Part shown: in pieces, positions 46,975 through 59,064 of the stretch
Layout: each line of letters opens with the position of its first letter
How positions within the stretch are numbered: position 1 is the first letter of the stretch
Source of the DNA: Eutypella sp. D-1
Taxonomy: Eukaryota; Ascomycota; Sordariomycetes; Xylariales; Diatrypaceae
Direction: 5' to 3'
Assembly: GCA_023313575.1 (NCBI GenBank)
Contig: JAJTTP010000008.1
Coordinates: 62,001 to 126,000 of the forward strand
Length of the DNA stretch: 64,000 nucleotides
Made by a program: the position numbers and the translations under genes
Notes under the pieces: generated by a model
Databases searched by the model: none
What the model saw: the letters and a program-made list of their open reading frames with translations, nothing else
What the model was told of the DNA's origin: nothing

Positions 46975-49900
46975 CGCGTCGTGACTTGAAAGTGGGGACA
47001 GGAAGCAGAAACGGCATGTAATGCAGTTGAGAATCCTAAGTGTTTAAGGGTAACAGACTCGAAACAATAGGATAGTGTATGATAGGCTAGATTAGGATGG
47101 TTAGGATGGTCAACTAGAAGCGCAATTGCATTTGGAAAACGCTAAGGCCGCCCCTATGCATTCGTGACTGATTAGCCTAACCAACAACTAATAATGCATA
47201 TTCATGACCTACATATTGGACTCGTGCAGGAAAGGTAGGTTCGTGACCACGGGTCTGACCACCACATTAAGAAATACGTACATAGAGATTGATTGTACCA
47301 GGGCCCCTTGCGAGTCGTATTGGAAGTGATACAATAGAAGCCGGCAAGCCACAGGCTACAGTGTGTCATTCATGGCCGGGATTGTTACGGGTATGTTATA
47401 AGAGGCAATAATAAGAGGTGTCTTATGAGGAAGCCCTGACTGGCTGGGCTCCTATTGGTAACATGATGCGAGGTTGCTATGCCTATCTGTGCTGTGGTCG
47501 CGACTAGGTATGGAGATGCCGGAGTGTCATTTCGAAGACCGCATGTCGTCCCAGTCTGTGGAGTTAATAGGGCAGAGTAGCATTTCCGTTGGGAGATGCG
47601 GCTCTTACAGCACAATTGTTGCATGCAAGATTCAACCAACTGTCACCTACCCAACTCTGGTTTCCAGTAGGTCGCTGAATCGGATAAGCCTTGTCAGCTG
47701 GGCGGACAAGGCGGTCAACTTAACAAGCATTGTGGTACTATTCTAGGTTACCTTGCATATTGTGTGTAATAAAGGTAAGCCAAACTCGACGTCGGCTCAT
47801 TGCTTGGTCATAAGAACGGAATTTGACCCCCCTCGACAAAGATGAGCCCCGCTTCCCTATCAATGAGCTTGATGAGGCGATGAATGGTGGGGTTGGTGAG
47901 TATGATAATATACAGTAATGATAAAGGTTGACAAATCACCGGGTATAATGGCTATCCGTAAACTCTGAGATTCGAGTTTGTTACTTACCTCTTATGACTG
48001 GGTAGGACAGCAGCAATCTGGCCTTGTGCTATGCTGACTACATAGGCGGGAAGGTAGTCTCGATCCCGCATGGCTGGTGCGTAGATTATGCCGGTAGACT
48101 CGTACAGCTCCATGCACGGATTCGGTCCAGAGTGGAGGTGGATCATTTGCAGTTCATGTGGTGTCTACCAAAAGTAGATATGTACAAGGCTACCATGTTA
48201 AAAGACGTTGGAACCTCGGAAGTCATGAATCCCTTTGTATGACACGAATGACACGATACAGATGCTGAGAGGTTCTTACAGCTGGCAGCACGAAGAGTTA
48301 CAGTAGGTACAAGAAAGTGTGGATCCGGTCCTAGGGCCCGGGGGGGAGCCAGGTGCGAGAGGGGGAAGGGGAGAATAAAAGGCTCAGGGACTGGAATAGT
48401 GAGATAAATACCCATGATGATGATGGCGATAGAGGGATGGTTCAAGGTTGGTGTTGAGACCCTATTGAGGAAGGGATGGTTTGTTTTGTTACCTGCGTCT
48501 CAGAGATGCTAGGGGATCCCGTATTTGTCAGATGAAGGTATTCGTGATGAAACGCTCACTTGATTGCAGCTGTCTCGTTGGGCTACTTGGCAGCTTGGCC
48601 CGGTACGGGGATACTATGACTTAATTCCATAAAATACGGCATAAGAAAATATTCAAGGACACCCATGATAGTATTCCAAGTAAGGCATACATATATACTT
48701 TAAGGGGTACGGAGATATCTTGTCAAGATGCCCGAGGTATGTACCTAGGTAGTTACACAGTACAGTGGGTGATTACTAACCAAATGCTAACCAGTTTAGG
48801 GAGACACAAACCATCCTCCCTTGGCCTCCTTATTGTCTTTTACATACACAACCTTGGAGGTTTAGGGTTGGTTGGCTGCCACCACTGCCAACAACATAAT
48901 GCTAGGACTGCGTCATCAGTCTATTCCATGTTACAGACGTTTCGAGGCGACTGGGGAGGAAATGCTTGCAACCATTGGAAGTGGTCTTGGTCTTGATACC
49001 TTGGCTTGTAGATCCCAAGCAACCAGCCTCACTGAAACATAGGCTGGTAGAACCAGACAAAGAGTCAAAGAGTCAAACAGACAACACATGCCGCGAAGGG
49101 GTGGACAGATGGAACAACATCATCCATGCATTTTATGAAGTGAAAGAGAGAATACCAATTCGTACACTGTATTATATAACAGCGTTGGCCAATCTAGGCA
49201 CGTGCTCATTGTTTCATGGCTCTTGATCCAACCTTTTTCAGGGTATAACAGACAACTTTGTACTCCATACATATTAGGGCTTGACATAGCCTGGTTATGG
49301 AGACATTTTCACTTATTTGCACATTCAGCTCACTCTTGTCTGTTTACTAGGCACTAAAGCCATCAACATCAGGAATCAACACATCAGTTATTCGAATATA
49401 TACAATAGCATGTCCGGAATCTATATTGGTATAGTATGATGTCAAGCTGGGCCATGGACTCTCAGTGGTTAACAAGCCCACCCAGGTACATACCCTTCCT
49501 AGTCAAGAGCAGTATAGCGCCTCATATACTGCCTGAATCCCCCAAACCTACTTACTTAGGTAACCAAGGTACTGAGGTATCATGCCTACAGTGTCTACTG
49601 AGGTGCATTTCATGGCGCCGCTTGTTATCTGAATACAAGGTAAACGGGTAACCGGTAATGAGTAGCCGACGCTAAAATCTAATTCTCGAACCCCACAATT
49701 GAAGGTCAGTACAATACAATCCCACTATGTACCAACAATAGGAAAGCACCTGCCTCTAATCCAGTACATCAGCAGATTTGGTAACACCCTATCCATCCAT
49801 GTATGTTTATCGGCAATTTCACAATTACACCAAATGACCTAGAGCAACCTATTGAAAGGGGGATATCAAATTTATCAGACGGCATAGACGCGACCGCAAT

Positions 49901-50610
49901 AAACTACTACCTGTGGACTTGTGGACTTGTACTCAAGTATTTATGTACCTACCATGTGTACTTAAGTTCCCGTGGTAAACTCCGAGGCTACCTAGGTATG
50001 TACCTAACCTGGAGAACCCTATTTTACAACTAGTCACCTTTCTTTAAGGTTACCGACTAAGAATCAATAGGTTGTAATCCACTCCCATTCACATATTCTC
50101 CAGCATTGTACTTCGTACTACTGCCGTATTCTATCTACCCTTTTACTCTTCTCAAAAACACCACCACCATTCAATATCATATTTTCACACCATAATCACT
50201 ACAAATCCTCACCCTTCTACGTCTAAAATTTCACCTGACCAGCAACAATAATAATTTCTACTTATACTACCACCGACTGCTTAAGTTGACACGATGGCAC
50301 TTCTACTCCTTCAGTTGTCGAATTGTTTCGATACTCGTCTTTGATCCAGTACATTGCGGAGAGGTCTGGGCTTAGTTCTTGGACCAACCTGCTGTTCTGT
50401 ACCAAAGTTTTCTACGATTATATTTATACTGTTGATCACACCTGTTGCCCTTAATCACACTCTCTTAATTCTATTACGATATTACCTACGAAGACTGGAT
50501 TTCTTCGTGACACTTTTCTGTATCAGGCAAGGCATACAACCTCTTTTGGTGCATATCTTCTTTCGCCTATTCGTCACACCACACAAGGCCAGACCAAGAT
50601 CAACAGTACG
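46975..50610. other. 3.6-kb intergenic region, no gene seen
   Basis: This lies between the oxidase and the SIW14-type phosphatase, both on the + strand. TAGGTA/TACCTA motifs are frequent at about 49475-49580 and 49935-50010. From about 50130 to 50600 the sequence is C/T-rich on the + strand, fitting a long 5' leader of the phosphatase. No recognisable domain is found in the short open frames. Confidence 0.45.
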
Positions 50611-51426
50611 ATGTCATCACGGGGAGTTCCGCAACACCCACCGAGGGGCACGCCTAAAGGGACGAAGAAAGATAAGGAGAACAAGGACCCAGATTCTCCG
50701 GTTTACACCCAAGAGCCGGTGAAGTCTTTGGGGATGCTCGACACAAATTCAGATCCAAATTCCTTCGACGTTGTGTTGAAAGATACGTATCTCCCTGCCA
50801 AGGACGTCGCGGTTGAGCGACCAATCAGCATGTCCGCACCGGCACCAATCAACTTCGGCGTGGTGATCCCTGGGCTCTACCGAAGTGGCTACCCACAAGC
50901 CACCGATTTCTCATTCATGAAAAGCCTCAAGCTAAAGACCATCGTCACTCTTGTGAGCAAGGATATGCCCGATGGCTACCAGCAATTCATGGACGAGAAT
51001 AGAATCACTCATCGAGTTTTCGACATGGCGGGGACGAAAAAGGAGGATATTCCTTTATCCATGATGAAGTCTATCACTTCTGTTGTTATGAACCGCGACA
51101 ACTACCCGCTTCTTATCCATTGCAACCAAGGAAAGCACCGTACTGGGTGTGTCGTCGCCATCATTCGCAAACAAAGTCCTGGCTGGGATGTCAATACCAT
51201 CATTCAGGAGTACACCGAGTTCGCCGCCCCAAAGGTGCGAGACTCCGACGTCGCCTACATCCGCAACTTCCAAGTCGCAGACATCTCTTGTGTTAAGGGC
51301 CCACTCCGATCCATGTCAACGACCAAGGCTCTTTCTGTTGGTACTACATTCCTTTTGTTTCTTTCCCTCGCCTTCTCTGCGCTTTGTATTTGGGCATCCA
51401 CCAGCTGGAGGCTCATATCTGTTTAG
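50611..51426 (+). CDS. SIW14/OCA-type dual-specificity phosphatase with C-terminal membrane segment
   Basis: A single exon of 271 residues. The core (about 85-235) starts with NFGVVIPGLYRSGYP, the mark of the plant-and-fungi atypical DSP family. It contains the Cx5R loop HCNQGKHRTG (Cys about 171, Arg about 177) and an aspartate loop around FDMAGTKKEDIP. Yeast Siw14 of this family removes the beta-phosphate of 5-InsP7, so inositol pyrophosphate hydrolysis is the best guess; OCA-type paralogs often lack activity, but here the catalytic residues are intact. About 22 hydrophobic residues (roughly 243-264) close to the C-terminus, followed by a short SWRLISV tail, look like a tail anchor. That is not a feature of yeast Siw14. 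The N-terminal ~80 residues are polar and rich in Pro, Lys and Asp. Confidence 0.88.
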   Translation: MSSRGVPQHPPRGTPKGTKKDKENKDPDSPVYTQEPVKSLGMLDTNSDPNSFDVVLKDTYLPAKDVAVERPISMSAPAPINFGVVIPGLYRSGYPQATDFSFMKSLKLKTIVTLVSKDMPDGYQQFMDENRITHRVFDMAGTKKEDIPLSMMKSITSVVMNRDNYPLLIHCNQGKHRTGCVVAIIRKQSPGWDVNTIIQEYTEFAAPKVRDSDVAYIRNFQVADISCVKGPLRSMSTTKALSVGTTFLLFLSLAFSALCIWASTSWRLISV

Positions 51427-52354
51427 AGGGAACAGGCCATGAGTCGCAGCTAGGGGATGAGCCCTTGGCAGAAATATGAGTTGAGCGCGCGCAAAGCACT
51501 TATGATTGTATCTCGTTGCGTATGAGAATAGCCAAACTAACTGAATTTGGAAGATCCAGTCTAGGGTGGGATAGACTTACAGTGGTGGCATTCTGGTTCG
51601 CACAAAAGACGGACAAGGCAGAACAGAACATATCGGCGCTCTTGGGATACAGAACATTTGATTTCTGGACACGCATCATTTGATCCATCGATTTTGGTCT
51701 TGGTGCAGTTTCCTCCTTCATTCCATCCCATTTCTTTTTCTTTTGTAACACTACACTACAGATTAGGGGGGCATACACGGAACAAAAACTACAGGGATTA
51801 GGGGACCGTTCAAGTGCTGAGGAGTCTCCCGGCGTTTAAAGGAGTTTGTACAGATGGGCAGGTCCGTTTACTGCATATGGTTTTTTTTGCTTTCATTCTG
51901 CTTTGCGATCTTTCTTTGCAGGGGCAGTCGTTTTTTGAGATTGGGTGGCTGCACACCATCAGAAGGGACACCCAGTTGTACATTCTTTAATGGCTATATG
52001 TGGCCACTGCCATATTACCATGTCTTTGCTGGGGCTGATATTGCAGGGGAAGTCTTTCCTACGTAAATGAAAACATGTAGGTGTCAAAAAAAAAAAAACC
52101 ATTAGTGATGATAGTAGTATGACAGTAGTAATCTTATAACACCCACTACCATGCCACTTCGCTAGATGAGCAGATAATGATTCTAGTTTGACCTTCATTT
52201 ATTGAATGGTACATCGTTGATTTGAACCGTAACTCCCTGTAATGCTACGCTATTTGTACACGCCATGGTCCCCCTCCAAAATCTAACCCAGCACATAATT
52301 TCTCCCCATATGACTGCCCTTCCGGCCATCACTCCACGATCCACCACTTCCCCA
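51427..52354. other. convergent 3' intergenic region
   Basis: The region lies between the phosphatase (+) and the small membrane protein gene (-). A + frame at 51854-52066 (70 codons) starts with a hydrophobic stretch but lies in likely UTR sequence, so it is not called. An A-run is at about 52086-52099. Confidence 0.45.
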
Positions 52355-52907
52355 TCACCACCTAGGGTTGTCCTTGCGCTCCCTAGTCTCAACATCGCGG
52401 TCAACGGTGGCGTAGACCCAAGCGCAGGCCATGACGTTAGCGGCAGCGATTCCGAGAGCGACACCGCGGACGACGCCGCGGGCGGAGATGCGGGCGGGAA
52501 TCGGGTGGCGCCTGCGTAGGGCCAGCAGGCCGTAGGTGCCGCTGGCGGCGGCGGTGATGCCGGCGGCGTCCTTGCGGAACCCCTGTAGATTCGCGTACGA
52601 CGAGAACAGCAGCACCGGCACGAACATCATCGGTAGCACCTTGAATGGCCGCAGGTGCTGCGCCGAGATCAGCGTCGCGAGGCCCGTCGGTGCTAATGAT
52701 GAGTCTGCTCGTCCGAGGCCGGCGGGCGCGGGTTTCGCGCGTGGCCCTGGTTAGCCCTTTTATCTCTTTTCTCGGTAGACCTTGGGGTTGTCCAGCCTAC
52801 ATAGGGACAGACAAGTGAAAATGGGTGGGTTGTGGACCAGAATGCAATGGAATGGAACAGGGAATGAGGGTGAGTGACGTACTGCCCCATGCCGTAGCGG
52901 TCGACAT
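52355..52907 (-). CDS. small multispanning membrane protein, unknown function
   Basis: Exon 1 is only 25 nt (52907-52883); a 136-nt GTACGT intron and a second exon (52746-52355) follow, giving 138 residues. The splice is supported because it joins MSTATAWG to RPRAKPAPAGLGRADSSLAP without a stop, whereas unspliced upstream sequence meets stops. Three hydrophobic stretches are visible: about residues 44-62 (VLPMMFVPVLLFSSY), 70-85 (AGITAAASGTYGLL) and 105-122 (ALGIAAANVMACAWVY). The tail is charged and ends RKDNPRW. The basic, acid-poor N-terminus could direct it to mitochondria, but this is only a possibility. I do not recognise the family. Confidence 0.7.
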
Positions 52908-53659
52908 TATGGATTTGGGTGGATCTGAATCTTCCATTGTGGTCGTCGTAGCTGTGCGGTAGAATTAGGAAATCTGCTCTGAAAGCTTTCGCGCGACTAC
53001 GGGGTAAACCCCTTACATCCCAGACTCTACATACTTTTTATGGCCCCTAGCCTAAGATCGTCACACCACCCACTCCGAAATCTTATCTTATCGGGGACGC
53101 GATGGTATGTACAGGTGCAACGAAACGGACAGCGTCATGCGACGACGCACACAATACGAGTCGGAGGAATAGAATAGCCAGTTTAAGTATACAGGTAGGC
53201 TTATAGCGAGCCCGTAAGTGGGACCTATTCAAAATTTGCTTGAAAATGATAGAGAATTTCAACCTTTCTTGGTCCAGTCCAGGGTTATGTTCGATATTGT
53301 CGTCATCACTCGATAACAAATTTCTAGTTAATGAGATCTAATCTGGTTAGCTCCCGCAACCTGGCAACCCAGCTGGGGCTGGCAGCGCAAGGCAAGGCAG
53401 TCTGGACGCTAAACTATTTCCGGGTAGTTCTGGGTAATGTCCCCGGACCTACCAAATGAATTCATAGCCATAGCAATTTACGCTTTACACCAACGTAGAG
53501 AAGAATGGATCTTCAAGGTTGTCACATTGTATATAATCAATTGCGACCAAAGCCACGAGAAGAAAGCGCCTGTTCTATTCTAGTCTAGCTGACTATCTCT
53601 CCCGGTTGTCGCTGGATACTGTGCTCCCCATGTTCCACTCGTATTTATCCGCGACGAGA
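52908..53659. other. intergenic, no gene seen
   Basis: The region lies between the small membrane protein (promoter side) and the 3' end of the F-box/ankyrin gene. No gene is supported. Confidence 0.5.
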
Positions 53660-55339
53660 TTACACCTCAATGAACATTTCAACAAAGAGACCAAATTCGT
53701 CAGAGACATAGCGTTGTGTGGCAGAGTCGCCTCGCTTGGAAGGGAATCTTTTCTGTATAACTCTGCATTTAGACATGAAGTCGCTGCCGAGCGTGTGCTG
53801 GAATAGCGTCCATAACTGTCTCGTGAACTCCTTGGTTCCGTCTTCCTGAACTGTGCTAAAAACCTCCAAGTCTGGCTGGGTGTGACTGTCAACCATCTTA
53901 TCAAATAGCTCTTTGTGTCTCCAACGTGGATTGGATCCCTCATCAAGCAACATTGTCGCTTCTGCCCACAACCTGACCTTCACAAATAATGGAATAGGTT
54001 CCCACCTCTCCCCATGATGAATGAGTCGGAAAGTCGCGCGCCATTTGCATTTATGCAACGCGTAATGGATTAGTCGATCGTATTCCTCACAGTCTCGCGC
54101 TTTAGAGCCCGTGAACTCAGGAAAGCATCCATCCCGTGCAATGATTCGGTCAAGTGTCTCGTGATCATCATGGCCGACTATTCTCACCATGTGTGAAGTC
54201 GAGACCTTGCTCCCGATATCTAGCAGGTATTGGACTGTTTTGGGTGGGGCTGTTCCACGCAGACGAGGGAGCCACCAAGGAGGATTGCTCATTTCATCGA
54301 TAGCGACATAAAGAAGCCATTCTTTATTTCCCCAGCCCTCTGTATCCGACCAAGATGGATGACCAAAATCTGCCAACGGAGGTTCCTTGCAGAGCTGCTT
54401 GGTCATCGGCAAAGTCCAGTCCCAACGAGCAACCAGCCAGGCTACTCGCTTGATGATGTCTCTATGTTTCGCGTGGTGCCGTTTCGCCCAATCGAATAGA
54501 TAGTTCGCGTTTTTAAACCTTGGAGTGTCCAATGCACGACTGAAAGCTCTCATAAATAGATCAGACCAGTCCTGCTGCCAATTATGGTTGGCCTGAAGGA
54601 TTTCTATAACTTCCATGGTACGCCCAGTGTCCGTTTCTCGTCCGTCGCCTATGGCGTTGCTGATATCCCGTATATACTTGTCAGGTATCTGCCCAGTAAC
54701 ATTAAATTTGGGGTACCGCATGAGAAGTGCCTTCATCGTGCGAGGCATACGATTGAGAGTTGCAAGACAGAGCGAATTCATAGGACGATCTGTCTCGGCT
54801 TTCTTCTCCATGAGGAATCCGGCCATTTCCTCGTTCCCGAAGTGGCACGCTGCGAGGAGGGGATCTTCTTTGGCAGCCCCTCTAGAGACGCCACTGGCGC
54901 TATAGCCCACGTCGATAAGTAGCCGAACGACATCCAAGCGACCTTTTTTTATGGCGAGTGTCAAGGGCTGCTCCCAGGAAGGATGCCAGCCTTCTCTGCG
55001 AAACTTCGGGTTCACCTTTTGAAATAGCCCCTCCACCCACCTCACTTCATCGATGTTGGCGTCGTTTTCGATAATCCAATACAGGACCGGCTTATTTGGT
55101 CGCGAATATCCTCTCCACGGGAGCCAAACTTCAGGTTCAGAAGAGCCCGATACCCAGTAAGTGTGGTCTAAGCACCCAGCTTGACGCTCTTGGTGCTCAG
55201 CATCTCTCTGGATCGTGACTTCCCTCAGGATCTTGTAGAGGTCCTTACATGTGAGGGAGAGATTTAGGACATCTAGAGTTTCCTCTAGTTCCATCGCGAT
55301 TTGCAAAAATAGCTCTACTGACAGTCTACCGATGAACAT
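53660..55339 (-). CDS. F-box-like / ankyrin-repeat protein
   Basis: The chosen start at 55339 gives 559 residues in one exon. It begins with an F-box-like helix pair (FIGRLSVELFLQIAMEL, then LNLSLTCKDLYKIL), which is where such proteins normally begin; the frame stays open another 420 nt upstream, but that part has no domain. Ankyrin-like repeats occur at about residues 110-200, including TLAIKKGRLDVVRLLIDVGY and PLLAACHFGNEEMAGFLMEK. Further degenerate repeats reach residue 420. F-box proteins link substrates to Skp1-cullin ubiquitin ligases; the ankyrin part would bind the substrate. Such genes are numerous and variable in filamentous fungi. There is no clear sign of damage. Confidence 0.72.
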   Translation of the reverse strand: MFIGRLSVELFLQIAMELEETLDVLNLSLTCKDLYKILREVTIQRDAEHQERQAGCLDHTYWVSGSSEPEVWLPWRGYSRPNKPVLYWIIENDANIDEVRWVEGLFQKVNPKFRREGWHPSWEQPLTLAIKKGRLDVVRLLIDVGYSASGVSRGAAKEDPLLAACHFGNEEMAGFLMEKKAETDRPMNSLCLATLNRMPRTMKALLMRYPKFNVTGQIPDKYIRDISNAIGDGRETDTGRTMEVIEILQANHNWQQDWSDLFMRAFSRALDTPRFKNANYLFDWAKRHHAKHRDIIKRVAWLVARWDWTLPMTKQLCKEPPLADFGHPSWSDTEGWGNKEWLLYVAIDEMSNPPWWLPRLRGTAPPKTVQYLLDIGSKVSTSHMVRIVGHDDHETLDRIIARDGCFPEFTGSKARDCEEYDRLIHYALHKCKWRATFRLIHHGERWEPIPLFVKVRLWAEATMLLDEGSNPRWRHKELFDKMVDSHTQPDLEVFSTVQEDGTKEFTRQLWTLFQHTLGSDFMSKCRVIQKRFPSKRGDSATQRYVSDEFGLFVEMFIEV

Positions 55340-56491
55340 CCTGAGATTCTTATGGTGTGTCGTGTGATGGAAGAGATGAGGCCGGCTGTGTTTGGCGGTG
55401 GGATCGATTGATTGTATAAGTAGCGCGAACGACTGACACGATGAAAGCCAGACACGTTGTATGAGGGAATGCTTGATGTTTGCGCGGTATCCAGTAAGGG
55501 GGCGATGAGAACCTATTTGGTATCTATGTATCGAAGAACATGCATTTCTAGGTAGCCTAGATAAGTCCATGACAAGCAATAAATAGTGCCGACCGAGTCC
55601 GTTTGCCCGTAGGTATATGCCCCGGGTCGATGTTTCAAGTTTGCTCGTTGCCAGGTTCAGTGAGTTAACACACGTAGCAATTAAAAAAGAGCTCAAAGAG
55701 CAGCGTGGCCACGCCTGCCGTCTATCAAACGGATGATTGTGCAACTCGACTACGACCACCCCAGTAACTCCTTAGGACTGTTTGATATTGTACCAGTGCG
55801 ACTGACCGCTATGTTCTGCGTGTGTACGCCTAACCGTTCTGCCTACCATGATTTCCGGACTACACCGTTGCAAGGATGTACGTCCGGGCTCGGGTTGATG
55901 GGAGAAGGGCACACTGTCGAAGGGTCATAGCCCCATGACGAAACACCCCATTAGACAACAGAATTTTTTTTTTCCGGATTACGAAGCATGGCCATGAAAG
56001 ACATGTTCCTGCTCCCACGAAATATCGCAGAAGGATAAGAACCCAGAATACAAAGGAGTGCCACACAATTCGTGATGTTGGCAAAACATGTTACATCGTT
56101 GCAGCTTAGGCAACACTTCTGAATCTACCCACCAGCGCCGAACAAGGCATGAAAAAAAAAAAACAGTCAAACCATCCCACCTCCTGGCTTCGTATCTCCG
56201 TATCCATCATCTAGCTGCCACCTGACGGATGGTACGTGACCCTATATATATATATGTATGCGCGTGTGTCCGTGTGTGTAAGCCTTCGGTCGTAGGGCAA
56301 AAGTCTTCGTGTCGTATATGGGTAACGTAAACATTATATTAAGAAGCCCGCACCCTGGCGGCCCGGCTCGTCTTGGTCTTTGTCTCGATTCTGCTCGTTA
56401 CACGCTGATTGCGAATGTTGGTGATGATGAAGACCACCGCACCGCACTGCAACAATGTGTCCCCGCCTATTCCTCACCGTTCCGCTTCCGG
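55340..56491. other. intergenic, about 1.15 kb, no gene seen
   Basis: The region lies upstream of the F-box/ankyrin gene and downstream of the HLJ1-like gene. A TA repeat (about 56244-56256) and short A- and T-runs (55963-55974, 56152-56163) are present. The open frame extending upstream of 55339 has no domain. Confidence 0.45.
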
Positions 56492-57692
56492 CTACCGCGA
56501 GATGCCGAGCCTGTCGAGGCGCTGGCAGTTGATCATCTGGTACTCCTTGGCGACGCGCAGCTTATCCTGGTCGGGGAAGAACCAGCCTTGCGCGTCGTCG
56601 AGGAGGGTCTGCTTAGTACGGACCTCGGCGGAGCAGGCGCGGCGGAGGGCGCGGGCGAAACCGACCTCGGCCTCGCGGTCGAGACGGCGCAGGTCGCCGT
56701 CGGCCCAGCCCTCGACCTCGGCCGGGTTGACGAAGTAGTCGACGCCGAATTTGGGGGTGGTGCGGTGTAGTGTCAAGGGCGGCTCGGCCGCATCGAAGCT
56801 CATGCGCGGCGCTGGCGCACCCCCGTACCCGTCCCCGCTCGCCGACCCCGAGAAGATCGACGTGATCAGCGGGAACAGGAACAGGAACAGGATCGGGAGC
56901 AGCCCCACCAGCGTGTCCCACCCGCCCGCATCCCGCTGCCCTTGCCGGTTCCCGTTCGCGTTGTGCGGCCGTCGCCTAGGCGCTCCGCCTCCGAACTGGT
57001 GTACCCTGAACCCGCGCTGACCGCCGACGTTGAAGACGAACTGAGGTCCCCCTTCGAATCCTATTACGCACGTATGAAAAAAAATCAGCTATCACATTCT
57101 TATCTCCTCCTTACCGCGGAGCTTTTCTAGATAGAATAGGCCTGGTACCGCACTCACCTCCGAAAGGTCCTCCGAAACCGCCGCCGAAGAAACGCTGGAA
57201 CATCTCCTCGGGACTGATATCGTCCTCACCCCACATGCCACCTCCTCCCCCAGGGCCGCCGCCGGGCCCACGACCGCCGAAGCCGGCGAAGGGATTACCG
57301 CCGGTAGCCTGGGCGCGGGCGCTCTCGAAGCGGGAGTCCGGGTCGGTGCCGAAGCGGTCGAACTTCTGGCGTTTCTCCTTGTCGCCGAGTACGCCGAAGG
57401 CGCGGGAGACCATCTTGAAGGCCTCGTCGGCGTGCTCGTGGCCGTTCTTGTCCGGGTGGGTCAGTAGGGACTGCTTGCGGTAGGCCTTCTTGATGTCGGC
57501 GTCGCTGCACGTCGACCGCACCGCTTCCAGGTCCAGTATATCGTAGAATGCCGTCGCCTTGCACCGCCGGATCCGCAGCACCGCCGCCGCCTGGTCCGGT
57601 GTGCATGACCGCCCCTGGTTCCCCTGCTTGTGATCCCGCGAGTGCGCGCTGCCGTTGCCCGAGGCGTCGGAACCTGAGGCTTTGGCGCTCAT
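56492..57692 (-). CDS. hlj1: HLJ1-like ER-membrane J protein (DnaJ + C-terminal DUF1977-type region)
   Basis: Exons 57692-57158 and 57060-56492, with a 97-nt GTGAGT intron, give 367 residues. The J domain spans about residues 45-112, with AFYDILDLEAV, HPD at 79-81 and DEAFKMVSRAFGVLGDKEKR. A Gly/Phe-rich region follows (about 130-195), then one membrane segment (about 230-250, LLPILFLFLFPLITSIF), then a ~115-residue C-terminal region of the kind found in DNAJB12/14 and HLJ1 relatives, ending in LGISR. Such proteins sit in the ER membrane with the J domain in the cytosol, where they recruit Hsp70 for degradation of misfolded membrane proteins. The ATG at 57692 is preferred; the upstream frame reads through a low-complexity Thr/His stretch and begins without an ATG. 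Confidence 0.9.
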
Positions 57693-59064
57693 TGTGTGTA
57701 TTGTGTGTGTGTCTTTGCCTGTGTCTTTGTGTGTCTTTGCTTGAGTGGAGTCGTTCAATACGCCCCTCGGCCACTCGGAATCTTCCCCTTCGGTCGTTGT
57801 CGGGATCGGTTCTCCAATTCTCGTCCGTGGAATCACTCAGCCGGGAGCGTCGAGTAGTCGGTAGCGAGGCTGTTGTAGTGTGCCGGCCAGCCTGGTTGGG
57901 GGCCGAATAGATGAAAAGAACACGCTCGCTGGCCGTTCGGTTTCCTTCCTGAGAGTTGAGCTACGGACGATGTGCAATAGTAGAACAGCAATTTAAACAA
58001 GAGGTATAATCGGGAAGCCCAAAAATTGGATAATTAAGGAGGGTATGGCTTCCTCGAGGATAATTCCCAGCTGAATTGAATAAATAAAGTCTAAGGGAAA
58101 TCGTCAGATAAGGTTGTAGGTAGGGGATTGAGACCCCAGTTGTCTTTGATAATGAATAAGATATAGTGAGTGACCTGCTAATAACATACCTACTAGAAGT
58201 ACTTAGGTATGTACAGGACGAATACCTAGGGCAATTCTACCTACCTAGCGGTTGCATGTAGGTGAATGGTCTTACTAGGTAGATTGGCAATGTGGCTTTT
58301 AAGTTTTAACTGGCATTAACTTGGAGTCTACCAGGTTGGTAGATACATACACAGTCGCTAGTAATAAGTACTGATAGAACCTAGCCCCCCCGGTCTGCCT
58401 ATCAACTGCATTAAGGCCGTCTAATTCGCCTGCTGAATTCTTAACAATTGTGGCTGATAGATGGCGGTACAGACAATTCCACCGTATTTGTCGCCCCACC
58501 AACGTGATAGACACCCGCACCGGGCTAGCTCTAAGTACCCATGTACTGAGTATGTATTACCTCAAGGTACATACCTATTGGCAAGGTTTCGGTATCTTTA
58601 ATACTCAGCCTTGGGAAGTTCAACTCGACATTAACACCCTGTAGCTATGCCCATGTGTTTCGGTATCCTTTGTCCCTTTGAGCCTTTCCAAAAGGAAAGT
58701 AAGGTTATTATTGAAATTCAACCTTGAACGAGACCCCTAAGGGGCGTTGGACGAGTTGAGGTGGATTGCGTAACTCTATAAGAGACACATATGTAAAGCT
58801 CTACAGCATGGCCTCTCGCACTTTCATCACCAAGAAAATATCTAGTACTGTTTGTGCCAGGTGTAAATCCTTTTATATCGTTGGTTTGCATGCAGACATT
58901 TTATTATCCTGTATATATATGTTCTATGATCGCTATGATCGTATCTATGCGTCCTGCGCCCTTGTGCATTAAGTCAAAACTTGCTCGTGATATGCTGGTG
59001 TAGAGCGTGTACCTCGAAAACAAAGGAAAAAAGGCGCAAAAAAAAATAAATTCAGTGTACCGCA
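57693..59064. other. intergenic, about 1.4 kb, no gene seen
   Basis: The left end is the promoter and GT-rich leader of the HLJ1-like gene. TAGGTA/TACCTA motifs cluster at 58190-58275. An A-run (59039-59049) lies just past the phosphatase stop. No gene is supported. Confidence 0.45.

Noticed and set aside
50354..50722. 122-codon + frame overlapping the phosphatase start
   Set aside because: It is hydrophobic by chance in a C/T-rich leader; the overlapping phosphatase frame carries the real domain.
51854..52066. 70-codon + frame with a signal-peptide-like start
   Set aside because: It lies in a 3' intergenic region with no domain and a T-rich cause for its hydrophobic start; there is too little to support a gene.
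55340..55759. In-frame upstream extension of the F-box/ankyrin gene
   Set aside because: The F-box-like helix starts right after the ATG at 55339; the extension has no domain and begins without an ATG.
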